A program made the translations under genes and the position numbers. Below the pieces are notes generated by a model. The model was given only the letters and a program-made list of their open reading frames with translations. It did not search any database and had not been told where the DNA came from. 64,000 nucleotides of DNA from Desulfopila sp. IMCC35008 (GTDB lineage Bacteria > Desulfobacterota > Desulfobulbia > Desulfobulbales > Desulfocapsaceae): assembly GCF_010646885.2 (NCBI RefSeq), contig NZ_CP050700.1:904001-968000 (forward strand). Direction: 5' to 3'. Below, in pieces: positions 27,024 through 35,239 of this stretch (its first letter is position 1; every line of letters starts with the position of its first letter).

Positions 27024-28940
27024 ATGTATACAGTCCCTGACTCCCTGCTTAAACAGCTGTTGGGCTATTTTGCACAAACCGAACAATTTGCTTTTTTTGA
27101 CACTTCCCGGCCTTGTCTTGAAAACAGTGCCAGCTATCTTTTTACTTCTCCTGTGAAACGGCTGAAGTGCAGCATTGACGGGGATGGTTATCACTTTTTG
27201 AATGAAGTCCAGTTGTGGCTCGATAAGGGGTATTGGGTCGCAGGTTGGTTTGGGTATGAATTTGGTTACTTGCTGGACAGACAAGTGTCTGGTCTAACCA
27301 CTGGTCCAGGGAAAACGGGGTCATGTGTTGCAGACCTTGGTGTTTTCGAACAGCCGCACACGTTTAATCATGTTACGGGAGTAGAAGACTTTTCAAAATT
27401 AGATTGTACAGCGGCCTTTTCTCCCGGCACATATTCAGTCCAGGACATAACCCCAAATATAACAGAGCAAGACTATCTCGATGCCTTAAAGCGGGTTAAG
27501 GAATACATTTGTGCCGGGGATACCTACCAGGTGAACCTCACGCTGAAACTTTTGTTCGGCTTATCCGGTTCTCCAGAGAGTTTGTATAGAGATCTGCGAA
27601 GGAACCAGTCCGTTGCGTATGGGGCATATGTCAGGTGGGGAGATGAGCGAGTGATGTCGTTTTCACCCGAGCTGTTTTTTCGTAAAAACGTGGAACTGCT
27701 TACTGCCAGGCCCATGAAAGGAACATTGAAGCGAGGCCGCACCCTCAAGGAAGACCAGAGTGCCAGGGAGTTTTTGCAAAATGATGGGAAGAATCGCAGT
27801 GAAAACGTGATGATTGTCGACCTGTTGCGTAATGATCTAGGTCGCGTACTTCACGAAACGGGGGGCGGTGAGGTGACGGTCCGCTCGCTTTTCGATGTAG
27901 AAACCTATGAGGGTTTGCTGCAAATGACCTCGACCGTCCATGGCAGGGGGAATGACAGGGATTTGAATGGCATTTCACTTGCAACCCTTTTCAAAGGGTT
28001 GTTCCCCTGTGGTTCGGTCACAGGGGCGCCTAAAATCAGGACCATGGAAATTATTGCCGAACTCGAAAAGGAGTATCGCGGTGTGTATACAGGGGCAATC
28101 GGTTTTTTTGGACCGGATGGCAGTTCTGTTTTTAATGTGCCGATTCGTACTGTGGTGTTAAATGGTGAGCGGGGTGAAATGGGGATTGGTTCAGGAGTGA
28201 CTCATGATTCCGATTCCGGTGATGAGTGGCAGGAGTGTTTATTGAAAGGAAAATTTCTGACAGATCCTGTGCCTGAATTCAAATTGATTGAAACTCTCCT
28301 GTGGGAGCCGAAGGCAGGATTTTGGCTTCTTGAAAGACATCTGCAGCGTTTGGGTGGCTCAGCTGAATATTATTATTTCAGCTATGATCGGGATGGGATT
28401 GAACGTGCGCTTCAGCACTGTGTCGAAGGCCTTACAGAGCCTGCCCGGGTTCGCTTGACGCTTGCTAAAGATGGAACATTTGAATTAACCACCGCCGATT
28501 GTAAACTACCAGGGAATAGGACTTTGCCTGAATGCCCGGTGGCTGGTGGAAAATCACTGCCGAGGGTAAGGTTTTCAAAGCATGCAGTAGATTCCACCCA
28601 GACTTGGCAGTATCATAAAACAACCATGCGTTCACTATATGATGAAGAGTTTGTCAGGGCGTGTGCGGAGGGGTGCCTGGACTACCTGTTTGTCAACGAG
28701 TCCGGAGAAGTGACGGAAGGAGCAATTACAAATATCATTATCTATAAAGATGGCTCGTACCTCACTCCCCCGGCATCCAGTGGTCTGTTAAAAGGTGTAA
28801 TGATACAGGAATTGATGGGCTTGGTAGAGGTCCCTGTGAATGAGCAGGTTCTGTATCCGCACGATATCCTCGGTGCCGACGCCCTCTATTGCTGCAATTC
28901 TGTCCGTGGTGTGATCCGGGTCCAGCTCATTGAAGGATAA
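27024..28940 (+). CDS. pabBC: PabB-PabC fusion: aminodeoxychorismate synthase I and lyase
   Basis: Residues 1 to about 415 are a chorismate-binding aminodeoxychorismate synthase subunit (GDTYQVNLT, ARPMKGTLKRG, ENVMIVDLLRNDLGRV, FPCGSVTGAPKIRTME, GIGSGVTHDSD). From about 420 the chain is a PLP-dependent class IV aminodeoxychorismate lyase (LLWEPKAGFWLLERHL, the lysine region in TWQYHKTT, NESGEVTEGAITNI and PPASSGLLKGV). Together they turn chorismate and ammonia into 4-aminobenzoate for folate. The fusion is a known layout in many bacteria. pabA, the glutaminase, is not in the window. folC, also for folate, lies about 8.5 kb on. Confidence 0.95.
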   Translation: MYTVPDSLLKQLLGYFAQTEQFAFFDTSRPCLENSASYLFTSPVKRLKCSIDGDGYHFLNEVQLWLDKGYWVAGWFGYEFGYLLDRQVSGLTTGPGKTGSCVADLGVFEQPHTFNHVTGVEDFSKLDCTAAFSPGTYSVQDITPNITEQDYLDALKRVKEYICAGDTYQVNLTLKLLFGLSGSPESLYRDLRRNQSVAYGAYVRWGDERVMSFSPELFFRKNVELLTARPMKGTLKRGRTLKEDQSAREFLQNDGKNRSENVMIVDLLRNDLGRVLHETGGGEVTVRSLFDVETYEGLLQMTSTVHGRGNDRDLNGISLATLFKGLFPCGSVTGAPKIRTMEIIAELEKEYRGVYTGAIGFFGPDGSSVFNVPIRTVVLNGERGEMGIGSGVTHDSDSGDEWQECLLKGKFLTDPVPEFKLIETLLWEPKAGFWLLERHLQRLGGSAEYYYFSYDRDGIERALQHCVEGLTEPARVRLTLAKDGTFELTTADCKLPGNRTLPECPVAGGKSLPRVRFSKHAVDSTQTWQYHKTTMRSLYDEEFVRACAEGCLDYLFVNESGEVTEGAITNIIIYKDGSYLTPPASSGLLKGVMIQELMGLVEVPVNEQVLYPHDILGADALYCCNSVRGVIRVQLIEG

Positions 28941-29088
28941 GGGAGCGACCTGGATGGTTGTATGGGAATGCACGTCCCCCAGTTTCCCCTTGTTCATGAA
29001 TATAATGCATTTTATATCAGTGATATGGCCGATCTTCTTTTTCTACAATTCCGAAGAGATTGAGAAATAGCCATTCTCGGACACGCTC

Positions 29089-29598
29089 CTAGTGAATGAT
29101 TTTATCCTGCTCCGGGCTGATCTGGACAGGTGGAATTATCAGGTTGTGCTGGTGGCCGAGCATCCGGACCATGGTCATAAAGGCTGATGGCAGTGGAACA
29201 TCACGGTCAAGCAAGAGAAAGCCCAGTTCCTTCGCCCGTGCCAGTGCCGCTGAGCCGTCAAGGCCATCCTGGTTATCGCAGAGTGCCTGGACGCGGAGGG
29301 CATCTGTCAGAGGAGACAGCAGGGTGGGATAATCCTCTTTTAATGAGAGAAGCTCCTGCTCGATTGTGGCTTTGTTTTTTTCACGAAATTTGAGAAATGT
29401 TCCTTCCGTGTTCGGTGTTCCAAAAAGTTCGTTAGTGATTGCCCCAGCCAGTAAAGACTGAAATTGTTTGTCTTGGTCCCGGAACTTGATAGCGAGTTCC
29501 GCTCGAACTTCCTTAAAAACAATCATCTGGACAACGCTTATACCCTCGCGAAGAACTGCGAGAAGCTGGGATTTTTTTTCTGGTGATTCGTTACTCAT
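29089..29598 (-). CDS. Uncharacterised protein, 169 residues
   Basis: I do not recognise this family. The product is charged and probably mostly helical, with no signal peptide, membrane segment or cysteine cluster. It lies 22 bases after the DUF493 gene on the same strand and may share its transcript. The ribosome binding site is weak. Confidence 0.6.
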   Translation of the reverse strand: MSNESPEKKSQLLAVLREGISVVQMIVFKEVRAELAIKFRDQDKQFQSLLAGAITNELFGTPNTEGTFLKFREKNKATIEQELLSLKEDYPTLLSPLTDALRVQALCDNQDGLDGSAALARAKELGFLLLDRDVPLPSAFMTMVRMLGHQHNLIIPPVQISPEQDKIIH

Positions 29599-29620
29599 AC
29601 GTCTGTTGATCCGATGGAGA

Positions 29621-29896
29621 TTAAAGCACGACTTTTACAGCGGGATGCTGTTTCAGCAGTTCGTATATTTGCAGCCTGGTTTTTTCGTCCTCAACAGTAA
29701 GTTTTGCATTGAGGCTGTGGTATTTGCCGCCGGAGCTTGAATGAGAGTGGGAGATAGCCACCTCAGTCGGGGCACATGCCGTTACAATAACTTCCTGTAA
29801 AACCTGAGTGTCTTCCCCTATGACCTTGTAAACCCAGGTGCAGGGGTAATCGATATCAGGCTTGTCAGGCATTTTATTTGTGGTGTTGCTCATCAT
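29621..29896 (-). CDS. DUF493 (YbeD-like) protein
   Basis: The family pattern DYPCTWVYKVIGEDT near the start, ACAPTEV in the middle and the KYHSLNAKLTVEDE block match the small DUF493/UPF0250 family. Such proteins have an ACT-like fold; in E. coli YbeD lies by the lipoate genes, but no lipoate gene is seen here. Two adjacent Met codons are possible starts (29896 and 29893). Confidence 0.8.
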   Translation of the reverse strand: MMSNTTNKMPDKPDIDYPCTWVYKVIGEDTQVLQEVIVTACAPTEVAISHSHSSSGGKYHSLNAKLTVEDEKTRLQIYELLKQHPAVKVVL

Positions 29897-30186
29897 GTAT
29901 CTTTAGTTTTATACGTGTTGATCTCGTGTAATGAAGTTGCCCACAGCAACTGTTAACGGTACCACTTTCTTTTGAGAGTGCAGCTTCTGTGGCGCAAGTA
30001 TTACCGAGTGGTGTTGAAGAGTCAAGTAAAACGAGTGGTGGCCTGACGAGCAAAACGGGTTGTAATGGATGGCCATTATGGATAGAATCAATATTTAAAG
30101 AGTGTAAACGTTTATAACGATCAGTACTGAAGGGGATTTCATGGAAGAATACCGAAAATCTCAAGGTACTCATAGTACAGAACTTC

Positions 30187-31770
30187 ATGGATGAGGCTGG
30201 AATTGTGGTTGAAAACATAGCAGATATTGAGGTAGCCGAGGTTGCAGCCGAATTGGATCGAATAAAGAAAGCCCTGCTTGCAAGTGAGTCAGAGAAGAAG
30301 GCTATTCTTGATGGGTTCCCCGGAATTATCTGCCTTGTGGATGACAAGGACCAGATCGTCTGGGTCAATGAGCAGGTAAAAAAACTGCATAAGGACCCGG
30401 TTGGTAAAAGCTGCCATGAAGTTTTCTGCGGTCGGCAGGAACCTTGTGAGCTCTGCTCTATCCCAAAGGGAAATGAGAACGGTACCCGGGAACCAATCAT
30501 AAAAGCCTTTGATATTCAGAATGGGGGGAGTGAAGAGTATATGGTTGAGATGGCGGGGACGCCGGTTCTGGGAGCCGATGGTGAAATGCTTTCCTATCTT
30601 ATAATCGGTTGGGACGTCACTGAAAAGCTCAAGCTGGAAAAACAGCTGCGTCATAGCCAGAAGATGGAGGCTATTGGTACGCTAGCCGGAGGTATTGCCC
30701 ATGATTTTAACAATGTGTTGACCCCTATCATGGGCTATTCGGAGATTATTCGGCTGAAAATGCAGCAGGATGGTATTGAGGACAAGGCGATTCAGGATTA
30801 CCTGGACGGCATACTGAGAGCTGCCAAACGGGCCAAAAAACTCGTTGAGCAGGTTTTGACGTTTTCCCGTTCAAGCGAAAAAAAAGAGACCCTTCAGTAT
30901 ATGCATCCTATCATCAAAGAAGTTATGAAACTGATGCGGGTTTCCTTGCCTAGTACGGTAATCATTCACGAGAGGATCGATGAAAACTGTGGAATGGTAT
31001 CTGTGGACCCGGTCCAGATCCATCAGGTGCTGATCAATCTCTGTACCAACAGTGCCGAGGCCATGGCAGGAGAGCACGGATCCTTGACCGTATCGCTCAG
31101 TCAGGATGAATCGGAAAGCGATGAGAAGTTCATTAAGTTGAGCGTGGCAGATACCGGATGCGGGATTGAGAAAGACAAACTGGAGCGTATCTTCGAACCG
31201 TATTTCACCACCAAGGAAAAAAGCCGTGGTACCGGCATGGGACTGGCTATGGTTCACGGTATCGTAAATAGGCAGGGGGGTAGGATTGAGGTGGAAAGCA
31301 AGGTTGGTGAGGGAACCACCTTTGACCTCTACTTTCCGGTGGTTGAACAGGCAACCAGTTTTGATCACGTTGTTAATACAACGGATCTCATCCAGGGTTC
31401 GGGGCATATCCTTCTGGTAGATGATGAAGCACAGGTCGTCCAGGTAACCGGTGAATTGTTAACCAGTCTTGGCTACAAGGTTACTGGTAAGACCTCGGCA
31501 TTTGACGCCCTTGCCCTCTTTTTAAAGAGTCCGGCAGACTATGACCTATTGCTCACAGATCTGACAATGCCTGAACTCACCGGCATTGAGTTGTGCAAGA
31601 AAGTCAAAGCGTTGCGCAGCGACCTGCCGGTGGTTCTCATTACTGGTTATTCAGAGCAGTTACCCCGTGAGGCTGCCGATGAGGCAGGGGTGGATCAATA
31701 CTGCATGAAACCCGTTTCCATGCGCGAACTCTCGGCCATTGTACACAACACGATGGCCAAGGCACTGTAG
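30187..31770 (+). CDS. Hybrid histidine kinase: PAS, kinase, receiver
   Basis: A soluble protein of 527 residues. An N-terminal PAS domain (about 40-150: [20 protein letters not shown]) holds four cysteines, [15 protein letters not shown], which could bind a metal or sense redox state. HisKA follows ([13 protein letters not shown], His near 172), then HATPase ([32 protein letters not shown]), then a receiver domain (about 405-527: [20 protein letters not shown], and the Lys in MKPVS). No separate response regulator is adjacent. The start lacks a strong ribosome binding site. Confidence 0.9.
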   Translation: MDEAGIVVENIADIEVAEVAAELDRIKKALLASESEKKAILDGFPGIICLVDDKDQIVWVNEQVKKLHKDPVGKSCHEVFCGRQEPCELCSIPKGNENGTREPIIKAFDIQNGGSEEYMVEMAGTPVLGADGEMLSYLIIGWDVTEKLKLEKQLRHSQKMEAIGTLAGGIAHDFNNVLTPIMGYSEIIRLKMQQDGIEDKAIQDYLDGILRAAKRAKKLVEQVLTFSRSSEKKETLQYMHPIIKEVMKLMRVSLPSTVIIHERIDENCGMVSVDPVQIHQVLINLCTNSAEAMAGEHGSLTVSLSQDESESDEKFIKLSVADTGCGIEKDKLERIFEPYFTTKEKSRGTGMGLAMVHGIVNRQGGRIEVESKVGEGTTFDLYFPVVEQATSFDHVVNTTDLIQGSGHILLVDDEAQVVQVTGELLTSLGYKVTGKTSAFDALALFLKSPADYDLLLTDLTMPELTGIELCKKVKALRSDLPVVLITGYSEQLPREAADEAGVDQYCMKPVSMRELSAIVHNTMAKAL

Positions 31771-31782
31771 GTCGCACTGCAG

Positions 31783-32178
31783 TTATTGTCTGCCGTTAAT
31801 GACCGTGATCTGGTCATTAAGGGTCCAGAGATCGTAGATGACACCGATACCGACAAAGCCGAGGGTTACCAGATAGAGAAGGCCGCTGATCCACTTGCCA
31901 ATATACATGCGGTGTATACCGAAAGCACCGAGGAAGGCAAGTAACAGCCAGGCGATATTGTAATCGACATCGCCGTCCGCAAAACGGATATCCGCTTCCC
32001 TATCCATTCCCGGAATAAGAAAAAGATCAACAATCCAGCCGATGCCGAGAAGGCCAAGGGTAAAAAACCAGATGGTGCCGGAAATGGGTTTACCGTAGTA
32101 GAATCTATGCATTCCCAGGAATCCGAATATCCACATCAGGTAACCAAACATAACGGAATGAGTTTGTTGTTTTGGCAT
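31783..32178 (-). CDS. TM2 domain protein with two TM2 units
   Basis: Two copies of the TM2 pattern are present: GFLGMHRFYYGKPISG and GAFGIHRMYIGKWISG, each followed by a hydrophobic span ending in Asp (GIGWIVDLF, GIGVIYDLW). This makes four membrane segments. TM2 proteins are of unknown function. It lies ten bases after the NagZ-like gene on the same strand, so probably in one transcript. Confidence 0.85.
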   Translation of the reverse strand: MPKQQTHSVMFGYLMWIFGFLGMHRFYYGKPISGTIWFFTLGLLGIGWIVDLFLIPGMDREADIRFADGDVDYNIAWLLLAFLGAFGIHRMYIGKWISGLLYLVTLGFVGIGVIYDLWTLNDQITVINGRQ

Positions 32179-32187
32179 GACGTTCCT

Positions 32188-33273
32188 TTACTGTTGTAGG
32201 GGTTGTTTGAGTTTTTGAACTCGATGATACGCATCGTATAATCGTTGTTCAGAAATATCACCGCGCTTTATACTGTTGAGTACTGCCTTGACCAATTTAC
32301 TGAGGATATTTTGGTCGTACGCGAGGTTGTTGCCAACCACGACCATGTCGACACCGGCCTGTATGGCAAGGCAGACCGCCTGCTCCAGCCCGTAACGGCT
32401 GGTGATGGCACCCATTTGCATGTCATCCGAAAGTAGGGGGCCGTTAAACCCCAGGTCCTTTTTGAGGATGGAAATGGTGGAGGCAGATAAGGTCGCCGGA
32501 TATTCAAAATCTATACTACGATTATATAAATGTCCAGTCATTACACTGTCTACCAGGCCTTCTTTCAGTAACGATCGATACGGGGTAAGCTCGCTGGATT
32601 GCCAACTGTCTGTGATGTCGACAAAGCCGAGATGAGAGTCTGCTCTTGAACTGCCGTGCCCGGGAAAGTGCTTAAGACAGCAATGGATTCCTCTTTGGTG
32701 ATGTTCTTCTATCCAAGCTGCTGCATGTTTGGTGACCATGTCGTGAAGGTCGGAGAAGCTTCTCTTGTATCTGCCGATAATTGGATTGTCTGGAAAACTG
32801 TTTATATCGACAACGGGTGCAAGATTGAAGTTGCAGCCGATGTCAAGAAGCAGGCGAGCGGTGGCTGATGATGCATTCCTGGTTCGAGTAGTGTCTGTTG
32901 ATTCACCCAATTCCTGGGCCGGAGGGGTCTGGGGGAATCCCGACTCCTTTCTGAAGCGGTTGACCTGGCCGCCTTCCTGGTCAACGGCAATGAGCAGTTG
33001 TCCACCCGCAGTATCTTGTAATCTGCTTGTCAGTTCTTTGACTTGGTTATGGGAGATGATGTTGTTGAACTGCTTTTTACCTGCCAGGAAACGGTCGAAG
33101 AAAATGACACCTCCGAGGTTTCTTTCCTGTATGTCGTGTATCACCGGGCTTTTTGCTGTGACGCTTTCTCCATAGAATCCAGTTAGAAAGAGCTGACCTA
33201 TCAGTTGTTCTGTTTGCATGTATTCCGGTGTATGTGTATGTGTCAAATTAATGGCAAGAGCAGTTGGTGTCAT
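32188..33273 (-). CDS. nagZ: Glycoside hydrolase family 3, NagZ-like
   Basis: The motifs AVDQEGGQVNRF, NLAPVVDIN, the catalytic-loop motif KHFPGHGSSRADSH and the nucleophile region LSDDMQMGAI are those of GH3 beta-N-acetylhexosaminidases. NagZ removes GlcNAc from muropeptides in cell wall recycling. The start at 33273 has ggag seven bases upstream; an internal ATG at 33219 has a poorer site. No clear signal peptide is seen with either, which fits a cytoplasmic NagZ. A TM2 gene follows closely. Confidence 0.88.
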   Translation of the reverse strand: MTPTALAINLTHTHTPEYMQTEQLIGQLFLTGFYGESVTAKSPVIHDIQERNLGGVIFFDRFLAGKKQFNNIISHNQVKELTSRLQDTAGGQLLIAVDQEGGQVNRFRKESGFPQTPPAQELGESTDTTRTRNASSATARLLLDIGCNFNLAPVVDINSFPDNPIIGRYKRSFSDLHDMVTKHAAAWIEEHHQRGIHCCLKHFPGHGSSRADSHLGFVDITDSWQSSELTPYRSLLKEGLVDSVMTGHLYNRSIDFEYPATLSASTISILKKDLGFNGPLLSDDMQMGAITSRYGLEQAVCLAIQAGVDMVVVGNNLAYDQNILSKLVKAVLNSIKRGDISEQRLYDAYHRVQKLKQPLQQ

Positions 33274-33608
33274 ATATTCTCCCAGAGAATGTACCTCTCA
33301 GAAGAGTGTTTGCCAACTCAATTCCTATACTTTTTTGCAGGTCCTAATTATGGGAAAATACACTACTAATAAATAGTCAACAGGTTCTCTGGTAAGGATG
33401 TCGATGGAGTATGGCATTAATATTGCTATGTTTAGGGTGTTTCCGGTTGCATGTTCATATTGTAGCACCTGTGATTTGACGGAGTTATCTTTTCAAGAGG
33501 TTCAAAAGAGGGGGAGCGGGTAAAAAAGCAGTAAAGTTTTCAGCCATCCTGTCGATACATAAGTAGAGACTAAAAACAGCAGGCAATTTACTTTTAGAGA
33601 TAGCATTC
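33274..33608. other. Divergent intergenic region
   Basis: About 335 bases between the leftward NagZ-like gene and the rightward GGDEF gene. No gene is visible. No promoter could be assigned with confidence. Confidence 0.5.
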
Positions 33609-34622
33609 ATGAACGAACTTACACTCAAACAGAACACCATGACACCCGGGACTGAGTCTGCGGAGATGTCTGATGTGTTGGTTGAGCTCGATCACCTGAA
33701 ACGGCAGTCGCAAAGACTGGACCTGATGAACCAGCTTCACGGTCGTATGGCCGGGGTTCTTAGCATCACAGGCATGATTGAGGCATATTCTGTATGGCTT
33801 ATGCCGTTGGTCGCCCATGAACTGATCGGTTATAACAACTCTACCCGTAATAAAAAACATCTCTTCTGTTCCGGGCACGGACCGAACCGGCGGAAGGCCA
33901 TGGCCTATGCCGAAAAACTTTTGACCTCTCAGTCTGCCAAAGACGGAGACTATACCAGCCAAGATGGGCAGTACGCCCATAAGTGGTTGTTTGAGACTTC
34001 CGAAGATGCCGGAATATTGCTGATCTTAAAAGAAGGTCGCCAGCTGTCGAACGAAGAAGTTGGGCTCATAAACGAATCACTTGTTGTCCTGGCAGAATCC
34101 CTTCAGCGAGGACTTGAATACGAGGAACTGTTCGAGCGGGCCAGTAACGATGCCTTGACCGGTTTAGCCAATCGCCGCAGTTTCGAAGAGCGAATTCATG
34201 GGATGATGGATAGTGCCATTCGTTATAACAATCCGCTGAGCATGATCGCTATGGACCTTGACAGGTTTAAGTCCATTAATGATCATCTCGGTCATTTGGC
34301 AGGTGATGAAGCGTTAAAAGCTGTGGCCAGGGTTTTCAAAAATGCGGTTCGCTCAAGCGACCTGTTGGTGCGGATGGGTGGAGACGAATTTCTGTTGATC
34401 CTTGATAATACCGACCATGAAAATGCCTGTTATTTGGCAGAGCGTTTATGCGCTGCAGTTGACGAACTCGATATTCGTGCCAATGAGGATATAAAGCTTG
34501 GGGTCAGTATAGGGTTATCTCAGTTACAACAGGGTGAAGGGTTGGATGAGTGGCTGGAAAGAACAGACGATATTTTATATCATGCGAAAGCGCAGGGACG
34601 TTCACGGGTTGCTACCCTGTAA
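33609..34622 (+). CDS. GGDEF diguanylate cyclase
   Basis: The C-terminal ~170 residues form a GGDEF domain: DALTGLANRRSFEER, MDLDRFKSINDHLGH, and an intact MGGDEF active site at about residue 255. An RxxD inhibitory site (RSSD) sits five residues before it, so feedback by c-di-GMP is likely. The first ~180 residues resemble a GAF-like soluble sensor without a family I can name (cysteine in HLFCSGHG). No membrane segment. It is likely an active c-di-GMP synthase. A terminator follows. Confidence 0.9.
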   Translation: MNELTLKQNTMTPGTESAEMSDVLVELDHLKRQSQRLDLMNQLHGRMAGVLSITGMIEAYSVWLMPLVAHELIGYNNSTRNKKHLFCSGHGPNRRKAMAYAEKLLTSQSAKDGDYTSQDGQYAHKWLFETSEDAGILLILKEGRQLSNEEVGLINESLVVLAESLQRGLEYEELFERASNDALTGLANRRSFEERIHGMMDSAIRYNNPLSMIAMDLDRFKSINDHLGHLAGDEALKAVARVFKNAVRSSDLLVRMGGDEFLLILDNTDHENACYLAERLCAAVDELDIRANEDIKLGVSIGLSQLQQGEGLDEWLERTDDILYHAKAQGRSRVATL

Positions 34623-34646
34623 CAGCATCGTAATAAATTGAATGAA

Positions 34647-34679
34647 AAAGGCCGGTTCATTTTCGAACCGGCCTTTTTC
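34647..34679 (+). terminator. Rho-independent terminator
   Basis: Arms AAAGGCCGGTTC and GAACCGGCCTTT with a short loop, A run before and T run after. It ends the GGDEF gene and may serve the convergent gene at 34701 as well. Confidence 0.9.
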
Positions 34680-34700
34680 ATTTTGGTAAACGAACGGAAA

Positions 34701-35099
34701 TCAGGCGATCTCAATATTTATTGTAAGCGGGATAACGTGGGTCGATTTGCTTCGTTGTTCAGTGTATCCAAGCTTCCAGTCCTTGCAGTTGACAGTATCA
34801 CCAAGAAGTTCATCAATTTTTTCAACTACACCGTTGAGATTTATAATGGGGTGGCGACTGAAAACCTGCGGTAGTCCCTGGGTGAGGTTGCATGCCAGAC
34901 AATGCCCCGGTCTTTCGTGGAGGTGCAGTTCCATAACCAGTTTATTGTTGCTTGCTGACCCATAGGCGAGCTCGATGTCGTATGCTCCCTCACTTGCATC
35001 CCCGAACAGGGCGTCAAAGAATTCGTTTGAACGGTCCTGCGGGAAAATCGCCGTCAGTGTTTCCCTGCTAAATACCTTTGCGAAAGATTCTGTCTGCAT
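34701..35099 (-). CDS. Conserved hypothetical protein, 132 residues
   Basis: A soluble protein with FPQDRSNEFFDALFGDA, a block RPGHCLACNLTQGLPQVFSRHP with two cysteines, and a hydrophobic C-terminal strand. I recall similar proteins as conserved in sulfate-reducing Deltaproteobacteria under unhelpful names, but no function is known to me. Starts divergently from the helicase gene, sharing a 140-base upstream region. Confidence 0.7.
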   Translation of the reverse strand: MQTESFAKVFSRETLTAIFPQDRSNEFFDALFGDASEGAYDIELAYGSASNNKLVMELHLHERPGHCLACNLTQGLPQVFSRHPIINLNGVVEKIDELLGDTVNCKDWKLGYTEQRSKSTHVIPLTINIEIA

Positions 35100-35203
35100 A
35101 GTTTCCCTTGCTGTTGTAGATGAGGAACATGAGCTGCTTCCTATACAAAACAGCCCCTTTGGGACAGGTACTATACCTCCCCCAGCCTATTTGTCAACCG
35201 ACG

Positions 35204-35232
35204 TTGCCAGCGCCTGATCCCTGTGATATAGT
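35204..35232 (+). promoter_or_regulatory. Sigma-70 promoter just before the helicase start
   Basis: TTGCCA (35204-35209), a 17-base spacer and TATAGT (35227-35232). The expected transcription start falls on or next to the ATG at 35240, which suggests a leaderless mRNA. Confidence 0.55.
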
Positions 35233-35239
35233 GGCCGCC

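Noticed and set aside
35120-35239. A 40-residue N-terminal extension of the helicase
   Set aside because: It crosses a good promoter and encodes residues unlike helicase N termini; the gene family begins near the ATG at 35240.
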